Notes: a model not told the origin generated them from the sequence alone. Positions 1-7,513 are shown, counted from the first letter of the stretch. The stretch: 29,949 bases of DNA from Bacillota bacterium (GCA_023436305.1 JAEZJQ010000106.1:1-29949); one strand, 5' to 3'. Numbers and translations: made by a program.

Positions 1-111
1 TGACAACACCAGGGTTATCGCCGCGGTGGTCGTGGTTTTGCCATGATCAACGTGCCCGACGGTTCCGATGTTTACATGCGGCTTTGTCCGTTCAAATTTT
101 TGTTTCGCCAT
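1..111 (-). CDS. tuf: Elongation factor Tu, N-terminal 37 codons (cut by window edge)
   Basis: EF-Tu is the GTPase that delivers aminoacyl-tRNA to the ribosome in the cytoplasm. The visible N-terminus reads MAKQKFERTKPHVNIGTVG and runs into the P-loop GHVDHGKTT (residues 19-27), which is diagnostic for EF-Tu. The ATG lies behind a strong GAGGAGG ribosome-binding site. Only the first 37 codons are inside the window. The gene lies downstream of three tRNA genes in the same direction, as in tRNA-tufB operons, but a hairpin with a T-run separates it from tRNA-Thr, so it may have its own promoter in the 112-298 leader. I could not fix that promoter with confidence. Confidence 0.97.
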   Translation of the reverse strand, partial: MAKQKFERTKPHVNIGTVGHVDHGKTTTTAAITLVLS

Positions 112-298
112 TGTTATTCTCCTCCTCTAAATAAGCCATTTATTTTATTCTCACAGTCATACCCTAAATTTGCATGTTACGTGAGCGCGAACATCAATAG
201 CCTTAATATTTCTACACATAAATAAATATTCCTTCTTTTCATCCAACTTACCATGAAAAGTATCCATTAAATTTAAATTCGAACGAAAAAAAGTAAAT

Positions 299-317
299 AA
301 AAAAACCCGTCAGGGTT
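299..317 (-). terminator. Intrinsic terminator or attenuator after tRNA-Thr
   Basis: Read on the minus strand, a 5-bp AACCC/GGGTT stem with a TGAC loop is followed by seven Ts. It lies eight bases past the CCA end of tRNA-Thr and before the tuf leader. It probably ends the tRNA transcript, or partly separates it from tuf. The stem is short, so termination may be incomplete. Confidence 0.65.
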
Positions 318-324
318 AAATAAC

Positions 325-400
325 TGGAGCCCACAACCAGAATTGAACTGGTGACCTCATCCTTACCATGGATGCGCTCTACCTACTGAGCTATGTGGGC
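325..400 (-). tRNA. tRNA-Thr(GGT)
   Basis: The minus strand folds as a complete 76-nt cloverleaf. The acceptor GCCCACA pairs with TGTGGGC, the T arm contains GTTCAATTC, and the anticodon loop ATGGTAA gives anticodon GGT (threonine, ACC/ACU). The CCA end is encoded. It is the last tRNA before tuf, the same position tRNA-Thr has in the E. coli thrT-tufB operon. Confidence 0.97.
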
Positions 401-475
401 TTGACTATTGATTGTGAAATATATCCGGATTCAAAGGCTCTTCTAAGTCGAACTAAGTAAAACATAATTTAATAT

Positions 476-551
476 TGGTTGCGGGGGAAGGATTTGAACC
501 TTCGACCTCCGGGTTATGAGCCCGACGAGCTGCCAGCTGCTCCACCCCGCG
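476..551 (-). tRNA. Initiator tRNA-fMet(CAT)
   Basis: A 76-nt cloverleaf with anticodon CAT and encoded CCA. Two initiator hallmarks are visible: the 5' C1 faces A72 and leaves the first acceptor pair unpaired (CGCGGGG against CCCCGCA), and the anticodon stem carries the GGG/CCC run (TCGGGCTCATAACCCGG). It is therefore the start tRNA and not an elongator. It sits between tRNA-Tyr and tRNA-Thr in one apparent transcript. Confidence 0.96.
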
Positions 552-609
552 ATTTATGCAGTTATCAATAAAACCAAATTCGATACTTACTTTTAATTGT
601 TAGAATATA

Positions 610-695
610 TGGTGGAGGGGGAAGGATTTGAACCTTCGAAGGTGTTTACCAACAGATTTACAGTCTGCCCCCATTGGCCGCTCGGGAACCCCTCC
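610..695 (-). tRNA. tRNA-Tyr(GTA)
   Basis: An 86-nt tRNA with the long variable arm of class II tRNAs. The acceptor GGAGGGG pairs with CCCCTCC, the anticodon loop CTGTAAA gives GTA (tyrosine), and CCA is encoded. It is the first gene of the Tyr-fMet-Thr cluster. A consensus promoter lies about 20 bases upstream. Confidence 0.97.
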
Positions 696-715
696 ATTTA
701 CTGAACGCAAATAAT

Positions 716-745
716 ATTATAATATAATAAGTGAGTTAATGTCAA
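716..745 (-). promoter_or_regulatory. Consensus sigma-A promoter of the tRNA cluster
   Basis: On the minus strand a perfect -35 TTGACA (740-745) and perfect -10 TATAAT (716-721) are separated by 18 bases. The predicted transcription start, near 709, is about 14 bases before tRNA-Tyr. This strength fits a stable-RNA promoter. Confidence 0.85.
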
Positions 746-805
746 CTGTTTTTTGTAACCATTATATGGAATATTTTTATGACCCGACATCCGATTCGAT
801 AACCG

Positions 806-828
806 CAAAAGCCTTTTCAAAACAGGCT
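806..828 (-). terminator. Weak terminator-like hairpin after sigH
   Basis: On the minus strand AGCCT and AGGCT can pair as a 5-bp stem that runs into a short T tract, eight bases after the sigH stop. The loop is large and the T tract short, so it is only a candidate for the end of the sigH transcript. Confidence 0.3.
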
Positions 829-835
829 ACCCGTA

Positions 836-1492
836 TTATAGGCAACCAATCTCGTCTCGTTTTTCCAAATAACGTTCCAATTTTCTTTTTACCCGTTGCA
901 AGGCATTATCAATAGATTTCACATGACGGCGCAAATCTTTAGCAATCTCCTGATAAGAACGACCATCCAAATAGGACATCAAGACTTTCCATTCCAGATC
1001 GCTTAAAAACTCACCCATTTTATGTTCAATATCTACAAATTCCTCCCGACTGATGACCAATTCTTCCGGATCGGTAACTTTGGTCCCGGATAGAACATCC
1101 AGCAGGGTTCGGTCAGATTCTTCATCATAAATCGGTTTATTTAATGAAACATAGGAATTTAACGGGATATGTTTTTGCCGGGTAGCGGTTTTAATTGCCG
1201 TAATAATTTGACGGGTAATGCATAACTCGGCAAAAGCCCTAAATGAAGCCAATTTATCATTTCGAAAATCCCGAATCGCTTTATAAAGACCGATCATACC
1301 CTCTTGAATAATATCCTCCCGATCGGCGCCAATCAAAAAATATGAGCGCGCTTTCGCCCGGACAAAATTCTTATACTTGTTAATCAAATATTCTTGAGCG
1401 GAATCATCACCTTCACGGGCCGCTTCGACAATTGCTTCATCCAGCATCTCATCATAAATTTCAGCAATATCTCTTTGTGGTTTTGCACCCAC
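836..1492 (-). CDS. sigH: RNA polymerase sigma-H factor (sporulation/transition state)
   Basis: SigH (sigma-30) directs RNA polymerase to transition-state and early sporulation promoters such as those of spo0A and the spoIIA operon. The 218-residue length equals that of Bacillus subtilis SigH. Stretches such as YLINKYKNFVRAKARSYFL, GADREDIIQEGMIGLYKAI and ELCITRQIITAIKTATRQKH (regions 2.1-2.4) are near-identical to the family, and DGRSYQEIAKDLRRHVKSID is the region 4 helix-turn-helix. The start is GTG at 1492, nine bases after GGAGG. It follows rlmB as in other Bacillota, but the usual yacP/rae1 gene between them is missing. A good sigma-A promoter lies at 1714-1743 and implies a leader of roughly 215 nt. 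The protein marks the organism as a spore-former or a member of a spore-forming lineage. Confidence 0.97.
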   Translation of the reverse strand: MGAKPQRDIAEIYDEMLDEAIVEAAREGDDSAQEYLINKYKNFVRAKARSYFLIGADREDIIQEGMIGLYKAIRDFRNDKLASFRAFAELCITRQIITAIKTATRQKHIPLNSYVSLNKPIYDEESDRTLLDVLSGTKVTDPEELVISREEFVDIEHKMGEFLSDLEWKVLMSYLDGRSYQEIAKDLRRHVKSIDNALQRVKRKLERYLEKRDEIGCL

Positions 1493-1713
1493 TTATCGTC
1501 GCCTCCGGTTGTATATTTTGATACTGGTCTTAATTCCGCTAGTACGCAGGAAACATTCACTTTTCATCTACAATTATCGCAATACCAAGGAACGGGAAAT
1601 AGATCACAATTAAAACCCACTACTAATAAATACTAACAACATAGTTATGTTAAAAACACTGAATTTATAAAACAAAATCCTTAAACGTATACGAACCAAA
1701 TTTGTTCAGTAAT

Positions 1714-1743
1714 ATTATACAATAGTCATCATTTGAACGTCAA
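1714..1743 (-). promoter_or_regulatory. Sigma-A promoter upstream of sigH
   Basis: On the minus strand -35 TTGACG (1738-1743) and -10 TATAAT (1714-1719) are 18 bases apart. The predicted start is near 1707, giving a leader of about 215 nt before the sigH GTG. The -35 box overlaps the end of a small open frame at 1729-1875. Confidence 0.75.
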
Positions 1744-1875
1744 GGGAACCAAAATAATGGAAATCAAATATTTTATAATATTTAGTGCCAAATAAGCCAA
1801 GATCCAAGGAGAGTCAATAACGATTACCAGAAAATTCCTCCAAAATGCTGTTACAATCAGGCGAGCACTACGCAT
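1729..1875 (-). CDS. Possible small hydrophobic membrane peptide (48 aa)
   Basis: This minus-strand frame starts at ATG 1875 and begins MRSARLIVTAFWRNF. It continues with a hydrophobic helix-like stretch (SPWILAYLALNIIKYLISI, about residues 23-41). It stops at TGA 1729-1731, inside the sigH promoter. The frame is open for about 16 codons upstream of the ATG as well. I see no clear Shine-Dalgarno site, and I do not recognise the sequence. It occupies the rlmB-sigH gap where other Bacillota carry yacP/rae1 but does not resemble that protein. It may be a real small membrane protein, a remnant, or chance. Confidence 0.25.
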   Translation of the reverse strand: MRSARLIVTAFWRNFLVIVIDSPWILAYLALNIIKYLISIILVPLTFK

Positions 1876-2020
1876 AATCGGAATATAATCGGCTTCCCCT
1901 TCACTTTTGCTTGTGATTCCGAATTATATCATGAAAATCTCTGTAAGACAATACTTAAAATAATCAAATGTTAATTGATTCCAATTGTTTATTTTATATC
2001 TTACCCGCTTCATTTGACTT

Positions 2021-2749
2021 TTAGGAACGCTGGAGTCGCACTTCATACAAAATGATTCCAGTGGCCACCGAAACATTTAACGAATTTATCCGCCCCCACA
2101 TCGGGAGCCTCACCAATTGATCACAATGTTCTTTTACCAGGCGGGAGATACCGCTGCCCTCTCCTCCCATCACAATTCCAATAGGCCCCTTAAGATCGGA
2201 ATCATGAAATGGTTTGGTGGCATTCATATCGGCACCGGTGAACCATAAACCTTCCTTTTTTAATTCTTCAATGGTTTTTGTTAAATTAGTAACCCGGGCC
2301 ACGGGAATGTGCTCAATAGCGCCCGATGACGCCCGGCTAACGACTGCCGTTAATCCAACCGAACGGCGTTCCGGAATAATAATTCCATGAACCCCAGCCG
2401 CTTCAGCCGTCCGAATGATCGAGCCCAAATTTTGTGGATCTTCCACTCCATCCAGCAATAAGAGAAATGGCGGTTCGTTTTTTCCGGCAGCACTTTTAAG
2501 CATTTCACTAACTTGCGCATATTTCCACTCAGCCGCAACGGCAATCACTCCTTGGTGGTTTCTGGAAGTAGCCATTCGGTCCAATACCTTACTATCCACC
2601 GGGGTGACCGGTATTTTCTTCTGGTGGGCCAGCCCTGCAATCTCTAGGTAAGGTCCGGTCTCCTCTTTTAGAATATAAATTTTTACAATTTCATGATTGG
2701 CTCGAAGCGCCTCCAATACCGGATTTTTACCTTCAATCTGTTCTGCCAT
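2021..2749 (-). CDS. rlmB: 23S rRNA 2'-O-methyltransferase, RlmB/TrmH (SpoU) family
   Basis: A SPOUT-class methyltransferase that uses S-adenosylmethionine to 2'-O-methylate a ribose in RNA. The RlmB subgroup acts on 23S rRNA. The N-terminal substrate-binding domain starts GKNPVLEALRA (residues 8-18). The knotted catalytic domain shows motif 1 DPQNLGSIIRTAEAAG, motif 2 IGIVMGGEGSGISR and motif 3 RINSLNVSVATGIILYE. The length of 242 residues is typical. The ATG is preceded by AAAGG at a slightly long distance. It lies 72 bp downstream of mrnC in the usual mrnC-rlmB order, so the two are probably co-transcribed. The exact target nucleotide is inferred from the family. Confidence 0.93.
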   Translation of the reverse strand: MAEQIEGKNPVLEALRANHEIVKIYILKEETGPYLEIAGLAHQKKIPVTPVDSKVLDRMATSRNHQGVIAVAAEWKYAQVSEMLKSAAGKNEPPFLLLLDGVEDPQNLGSIIRTAEAAGVHGIIIPERRSVGLTAVVSRASSGAIEHIPVARVTNLTKTIEELKKEGLWFTGADMNATKPFHDSDLKGPIGIVMGGEGSGISRLVKEHCDQLVRLPMWGRINSLNVSVATGIILYEVRLQRS

Positions 2750-2821
2750 CGTTTATTACCTTTCTGTTGTTAAATTTAGGAATTAAAAAATTAAGTTAAG
2801 TCACGGCGGGTAGAAATGCTG

Positions 2822-3262
2822 TTAATCCTGCATGTTCGGTAAATTCCGTTTCTCCGCCCCGGTCAATGAGAGCACTTTGTCCAATAGTTCCATTAATCTT
2901 TTCTGCTGATTGGTTAAGTATAAATAACCGATCAGCGCCTCAAAAGCCGTACTGTGACGGTAAGTAATCACGTCGGTATTATTGGGAATATGACCGCTTT
3001 TTATATTCCGGCCGCGTTTAAGAACAGTTAATTCCGATTCTGTCAAATATGACTCCATTTGCTTTGATAACTCAGCTTGAAAGGAAGCCCTTACGCGATG
3101 AGTGGCCTCCCGGTGCAAGAATTTGGTTTTGGCCGGACCGCCGCTTAATAGATAATAGCGGATGAACAATTCGTAAACAGCATCACCAATATAAGCCCAC
3201 ACCGCCGGAGAAAATTCCTCGGCATTCACCTCTGACAATTTGATAGAACCAAGATCAAACAT
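2822..3262 (-). CDS. mrnC: Mini-ribonuclease III
   Basis: Mini-III is a dimeric RNase III-type endonuclease without a dsRNA-binding domain. It matures 23S rRNA ends in Bacillota. The catalytic helix shows WAYIGDAVYELFIRYYLL (D27 and E31 by my count), and the second acidic motif is AFEALIGYLYL. I place the start at ATG 3262 (MFDLGSIKLS, 146 aa), because AAAGGAGAG lies just upstream. A TTG further upstream at 3283 would put that ribosome-binding site inside the gene. Its usual upstream neighbour cysS is absent; instead there is noncoding or decayed DNA. Confidence 0.93.
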   Translation of the reverse strand: MFDLGSIKLSEVNAEEFSPAVWAYIGDAVYELFIRYYLLSGGPAKTKFLHREATHRVRASFQAELSKQMESYLTESELTVLKRGRNIKSGHIPNNTDVITYRHSTAFEALIGYLYLTNQQKRLMELLDKVLSLTGAEKRNLPNMQD

Positions 3263-3569
3263 GGGCTCTCCTTTATTTGACAATTTAGCGAAAACGAACG
3301 GTTGATGACAATTTTTTAGTAGTCTTTAATAAAGATTTCACATCATTATAATGCCCCAAAACGATTGCCAATTTCGCTTGATTTTCCAGGTGTTAGTGAT
3401 GACCGCATGACTTTCGGGGTAGTATTTACGCATGATTTCCAATCTTTTTGAGCGGCCGCCACCTTGATATTGTCGCCTTTTTCGAAGGCGATTCGCACCG
3501 ATAGTTAAAAAACTTGAACATATATTATTAATCGGCATAATCGCTTTAATATCTTATAACAGTTTCGTT
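3263..3569. other. Gap upstream of mrnC; possible coding debris
   Basis: No convincing gene. On the minus strand two overlapping frames between 3338 and 3538 show protein-like pieces (IAFEKGDNIKVAAAQKDW in one frame, RKYYPESHAVITNTWKIKRN in another). Neither has a ribosome-binding site, and joining them would need a frameshift. I read this as possible remains of a lost gene. The promoter of mrnC should lie here, but no clear -35/-10 pair stands out. Confidence 0.35.
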
Positions 3570-3596
3570 AAAAAGCCGGACCCACCGGGGCCCGAC
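3570..3596 (-). terminator. Strong intrinsic terminator
   Basis: On the minus strand a 9-bp GC-rich stem (GTCGGGCCC with GGGTCCGGC, two G-U pairs) and a 4-base CGGT loop run into five Ts. It would end transcription coming from the calcium-binding protein region before mrnC. Confidence 0.8.
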
Positions 3597-3969
3597 CGTG
3601 AAATTCTATTTCATTTCTCCGGATTAATGATGTAAATTAATAAAGGTATAAATCCAGCTACACATACTATTGGATGGATATAATTAATCCCCGGGAGCAA
3701 TAGTTCATAACCCTGTTCCGTGATTGTTAAGCATTCGGCTCTGATTGCCCTTCACATCGATGGTATCATTGATATTACAGCGAATCAAGCCTTCTCTCCC
3801 GGCGAACAATTAATAAATATATTTAATTATTAATAACATTATACAGTAATATTATATGAAAATCAAATGATCCCCTGGTAAAATTTTATTTTACCGAAAA
3901 AAATATCCCGGACGGGCTCAAAATTTACCCGGGCCAATAAATGAGTACGATGAGAGTAATTTACCCTCG
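3597..3969. other. Intergenic region with a short open remnant
   Basis: No full gene. A minus-strand frame at 3705-3809 (34 codons) reads LFAGREGLIRCNINDTI and ends HGTGL before a TGA. It has a TTG but no ribosome-binding site, and a stop lies directly upstream. It may be a remnant of a gene; I do not recognise it. The rest is AT-rich and without visible features. Confidence 0.3.
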
Positions 3970-4413
3970 TCAACCGACCAAATCAATTTGTTGAATGGTT
4001 CCGGCGGTCCCATCCTCCCTTAAAAAAATCCCGGCTCGCCGCGATTGGCCCTATAAATTGTCTTCATTATTCTTGTACCCGAATTCAGCCGTAACATTCT
4101 GAAGACATATGGCCCCAATTCCTTTTTGCTCCAAAGTTTCTAAACAGTCTTTCCCGGAAGCATCCCTTTCCCAGATTTTCAGTTGATCAAAGACCGGATC
4201 GCTTTCATCAATCCACCCGTTTTGGTCCTGGTCGTATTTCTTTAATTCCATAAAACCATTGGCAGAGATTGGCCCGAACAGCTCGGTTCCATCATCGATT
4301 CGACAATTTTCATTCTGATCCAAGGCCAGAAACCCGCTACCTTCTCCCAAACAAGCAATTTCTTCCTTTCTCCCATCTGCATTTAAATCGAAACTAAATT
4401 TAGTATCGCGATC
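3970..4413 (-). pseudogene. Decayed second copy of the calcium-binding C-terminal domain
   Basis: This stretch is homologous to residues 223-367 of the gene just upstream (4413-5516). It begins in the -1 frame exactly at that gene's stop codon, with DTKFSFDLNADGRKEEIAC matching DVKYQFDLDSDGQEEQISF. It keeps DDGTELFG, YDQDQNGWIDESDPVFDQL and QKGIGAICLQNVTAEFG. An in-frame TAG at 4051-4053 stands where the intact copy has Leu. The same frame then continues with GQSRRAGIFLREDGTAGTI and ends QQIDLVG at TGA 3970-3972. There is no start codon with a ribosome-binding site. The likely history is two tandem paralogues whose join deleted the front of the second, followed by decay. Only a TTG-initiated piece at 4051-4350 is open. 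Confidence 0.8.
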
Positions 4414-5516
4414 TATACCACCAGATCCAATTGTTGAATCGTACCGGCCGTACCATTCTCTTTAATAAATACCCCACCCGTTTTGGCCTGACCCAGCAAC
4501 TGATTGGTGGTATCTTTTAATCCAAATTCGGCGCTGATATTTCCCAGAAAAATTGCGCCAATCCCTTTTTGGCCCAGCGCGAATAAAGTATCTTGACCAC
4601 TTGAATCTTTGGTCCAAATTCGCAGTTTGTTGAAAATGGAATCATTCTCATCGATCCAGCCATTTTGATCCTGATCGTATTGGGCCAGTTCCGCGAAACC
4701 ATTCCCGCCAGTCGGTCCAAAAAGTTCTTTACCGTTATTAACAACACCGTCACCATTGTGATCGATGGCCAGAAAACCGCTACCTTCTTTTAGGAAAGAA
4801 ATCTGTTCTTCCTGTCCGTCGCTATCCAGATCGAATTGATATTTCACATCCGTTAACTGGGCGGCCAGCCCATCATAATTAATGACCAGCGGATCTAGCA
4901 AAGCACCACCCGCTTTGACGGTTAACTGATTGCCGGCCGCAAACTCACGGCTCATATTTAGTTGAACACCAAAATTAATCTCCCGGCCGTCAGCCGTTTT
5001 GATTATTCCGGAAGCGTTAAAGGATAATCGTTCGCTTTCCTGATAGAATTCTTGTCTTTCATAGACAAATTCCCATCCTTGTCGGGCTTGCGCTTGTTCC
5101 ACTTTTAACCCTGACAGTTGCGCGTTAGTAATCTTGGTTTGTAATTCTGCCATACCACGTCCGGCATCTTCGGTATGAATCCGTTTGGGAATCCGAAACT
5201 TAAATTTACGCCCGAATAGTGCACTTAAGAAGCTTTCCAAAATTTGAATCTTTTGTTTGTCTTTTAACGACAATTCCGAGTCATCATCCGTTTCTGCCAC
5301 TACGGTTATGTTTTGCATTTCATTTTTCAGGGCTTCTTTGGCTTGCCGGGAGATTTTCAGTTCATCTTCCTGCCATTGTTGGGGAGAACTATCGGGTAAT
5401 TTTTGATCGTTGACGGGTTGTCGTTCCCGCCGGAGGTTTAGAGTTTCGACCTTAACATAGGAAGCTTTAAACTCATGTTGACTTTGCATGGCAATTGCAT
5501 AATTAACGATTTTCAT
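4413..5516 (-). CDS. Calcium-binding (RTX-tail type) domain protein
   Basis: A 367-residue protein of no assigned function. Residues about 225-325 match the DxDxDG-rich domain found at the C-termini of large RTX/hemolysin-like proteins: FDLDSDGQEEQ (228-238), IDHNGDGVVNNGKELFG (251-267), YDQDQNGWIDENDSIF (280-295) and a closing QKGIGAIFL. These acidic loops resemble calcium-binding sites. The N-terminal 220 residues are charged, without a signal peptide or membrane segment, and start MKIVNYAIAMQSQHEFKASY. Similar stand-alone proteins of this size occur in Clostridia, as far as I recall. The ATG lies nine bases after GGACGGGGG. A broken copy of the C-terminal domain follows directly. Calcium binding is inferred from motifs only; how it would leave the cytoplasm is not visible. 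Confidence 0.75.
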   Translation of the reverse strand: MKIVNYAIAMQSQHEFKASYVKVETLNLRRERQPVNDQKLPDSSPQQWQEDELKISRQAKEALKNEMQNITVVAETDDDSELSLKDKQKIQILESFLSALFGRKFKFRIPKRIHTEDAGRGMAELQTKITNAQLSGLKVEQAQARQGWEFVYERQEFYQESERLSFNASGIIKTADGREINFGVQLNMSREFAAGNQLTVKAGGALLDPLVINYDGLAAQLTDVKYQFDLDSDGQEEQISFLKEGSGFLAIDHNGDGVVNNGKELFGPTGGNGFAELAQYDQDQNGWIDENDSIFNKLRIWTKDSSGQDTLFALGQKGIGAIFLGNISAEFGLKDTTNQLLGQAKTGGVFIKENGTAGTIQQLDLVV

Positions 5517-5738
5517 TATAAAACCCCCGTCCTTAGGTGAAATTTTACGCCAACGGTCCTTGTTGGCCGATTTGAAAAATTTAACAAAGTATTCAGTTTG
5601 ACTACTATTTTTATCGGTGATTATGTAAATTTAGATGAACTTGATTTCAGACCTTTCGGGTTGATTTCCGGTGATCTTTAACGATTAGGATTCAAAATTT
5701 TTAGTATGGAGGTTGTTTAATTTTTTTATCCTACTCAT

Positions 5739-6884
5739 TCAATCCATTGATCGATTCCTGTTATATAATTCCCGAATTCGCTCAAGACTCTTTGTTACCA
5801 GCTCTTCCGCCTCGACAGCCTTGTATTGATCGGAGGGCATCCAACGCCGGGTCTGCAAACGGTATGGGCGGAGACCGTTTTGCATCTCCTCCATGGAACA
5901 GAAAAGCTGATCGGGTTTAGGTTGGTTGACCCAAGCGGTTCCCAGTGTCAATTCTAAGGCGGTATACCAATCTACATAATGTTCAATCCGCGCCAAGTCG
6001 AAATAACCCAACGGACTTAAGTATTCCAACAATTGCTGCAGTTTAGGGTTATTCAAATAACGGCGGTAATTGACGACATAAAGGCTTTCGGAAAGAAACA
6101 GCGGCGCTCCGTAAACCTTTAAACCTTTTGATTTAATGGTGCTTCCCGTTTGAACGATTTCCACCCCGGCAATACCCTTGCCGGTTAATACGGCATCTTC
6201 CACATTTTCAACGGAAACCGTGCGCAAACCGGGTAACAGCCGGTGAATTAATTCCTCATACCGGCCCTTTACGCAAACCGGATCCTGATGTTTGATCAGT
6301 TTCTCAAAACTCAACTGGTCATTTACAGTGTTTTTAGCAATCAAAAAAAACCCGACAAAATCGGTGATTTTTTTATCCACCACCTTATTATAGGCGGTTA
6401 AGTTGGCTGAACCGGCGATCCGCAAATCCGTATCCTTGCCGATGTTGAAATTGTAAAGCCCCCACTTGGTAACCTTTTCCGGATTTTTTAGATAATATTG
6501 ATTCATGGCCAGTAGTTCGTCCAATCCCACGATGGTCAGATCGGCCTCATCAAGTTTAATCAAAGATGAACCGTTGTGAGGTTCATCCCCTTCAATGCGG
6601 ACGGCGACTCCGGCTACTGTTAAATCCATACCCAAAAAGCCAATCCGGTATGGGTGTTCCGCTCTTTTCCGATCAGGAGCAACTGAAATATAGGGACAAT
6701 TATAGCGCCCCAGCTTTTCAAGAATACCGGCCAGATCGGAACCGGCGGTTTCTTTTCCTCCCGCTACAATTTCAATAACCGTCTCTATCTGGATCTTATC
6801 TTCAACGAGACCGGCAAATTTCGACAGTGTATTTTTAAAAGTTCGTCCCCACCGGGGAATCACACAAGTAACATCGAATTCCAA
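5739..6884 (-). CDS. Divergent HisG-like (ATP phosphoribosyltransferase fold) protein
   Basis: A 381-residue protein, longer than typical HisG (about 210-300). Two segments resemble HisG: ADLTIVGLDELLA (114-126), like the strand that precedes the hinge, and GVEIVQTGSTIKSKGLKV (240-257), which matches the PRPP-binding loop pattern of HisG (IVDxxxTGxTLRxNGL). The HisG N-terminal ALPKGRL motif is not seen, so catalysis is doubtful. The fold would be the two-lobed type II periplasmic-binding-protein architecture, but there is no signal peptide. The C-terminal 100 residues are unassigned. The TTG start at 6884 is supported by a perfect AGGAGG seven bases upstream; no in-frame ATG competes. It lies 44 bp behind the RDD gene, probably in one operon, and not near histidine genes. 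It could be a PRPP- or nucleotide-sensing protein. Confidence 0.55.
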   Translation of the reverse strand: MEFDVTCVIPRWGRTFKNTLSKFAGLVEDKIQIETVIEIVAGGKETAGSDLAGILEKLGRYNCPYISVAPDRKRAEHPYRIGFLGMDLTVAGVAVRIEGDEPHNGSSLIKLDEADLTIVGLDELLAMNQYYLKNPEKVTKWGLYNFNIGKDTDLRIAGSANLTAYNKVVDKKITDFVGFFLIAKNTVNDQLSFEKLIKHQDPVCVKGRYEELIHRLLPGLRTVSVENVEDAVLTGKGIAGVEIVQTGSTIKSKGLKVYGAPLFLSESLYVVNYRRYLNNPKLQQLLEYLSPLGYFDLARIEHYVDWYTALELTLGTAWVNQPKPDQLFCSMEEMQNGLRPYRLQTRRWMPSDQYKAVEAEELVTKSLERIRELYNRNRSMD

Positions 6885-6928
6885 ATTGATATCCTCCTAA
6901 AAAAGGTACGAAACAAATTAAGCTTATA

Positions 6929-7513
6929 TCAAGAAAGTTCCCGTTCCTTATTCAATACTAATGTCCGGGCAATTTTATCATGCAAGGCTTGCCTTTTTAC
7001 GGTAAATCCGGCCATAATATATCCGGTAAATAGTAACACCGTGGAAAAAAATTTACTGAAATAACGTAGATTGGCTTTCCCTAAGGTAATTCGTCTCTCC
7101 TTCAAGTCGGTAACAATGATTTTTAGTATTTGCTTGCCAAACGTTGCTTGCCGGGATGAACTCTCCATGACAGTAAAGTAAAACCAATGGGTGACTGCCA
7201 GTAAGATAATCCCAAATCCCCCGATAAACGGACGTAACGTTGCGATATTAATCGACTTTCGGCCAAGGAAAAAAACCAGTGATATTGCGCCGTAAATAAT
7301 ACCCAAAAAAGCAAGGCCTCCAATCATTAAAAAGAACAGATCCAGTATTAGCGCCACAAACCTCCTCCAAAAATCAGCGTAATACGGAATAGCTTTTTTT
7401 GATGGCTCCGCCTCCAACAGATTGGCGGCAATGGCGATATCCGTAAGATAGCCGCATTTTGAACAGGTAAACTCATCATCCAGCATGATGATACCACATT
7501 TTGGGCAATGCAT
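6929..7513 (-). CDS. Zinc-ribbon RDD-family membrane protein
   Basis: A 194-residue inner-membrane protein. The N-terminus holds a zinc ribbon (C3, C6, C17, C20 in MHCPKCGIIM...CSKCG). An RDD domain follows, recognised from FWRRFVALILDLFFL with its Arg and Asp, then further hydrophobic segments and RQATFGKQILKIIVTD, typical of the family. About three to four membrane helices are expected. I place the start at ATG 7513, because GGGGAGG lies eight bases upstream; a further ATG at 7534 would leave this site inside the gene. RDD proteins are mostly uncharacterised, some being linked to ion transport. The HisG-like gene follows 44 bp downstream. Confidence 0.8.
   Translation of the reverse strand: MHCPKCGIIMLDDEFTCSKCGYLTDIAIAANLLEAEPSKKAIPYYADFWRRFVALILDLFFLMIGGLAFLGIIYGAISLVFFLGRKSINIATLRPFIGGFGIILLAVTHWFYFTVMESSSRQATFGKQILKIIVTDLKERRITLGKANLRYFSKFFSTVLLFTGYIMAGFTVKRQALHDKIARTLVLNKERELS

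Noticed and set aside
3338..3538. 66-codon minus-strand frame just upstream of mrnC
   Set aside because: No ribosome-binding site, overlapping protein-like text in another frame, and no recognisable family. Treated as possible debris, not a gene.
5590..5660. Sigma-D-like boxes (TAAA and CCGATAA) upstream of the calcium-binding protein gene
   Set aside because: The spacing is about 11-12 bases instead of about 15, so the match is not credible.
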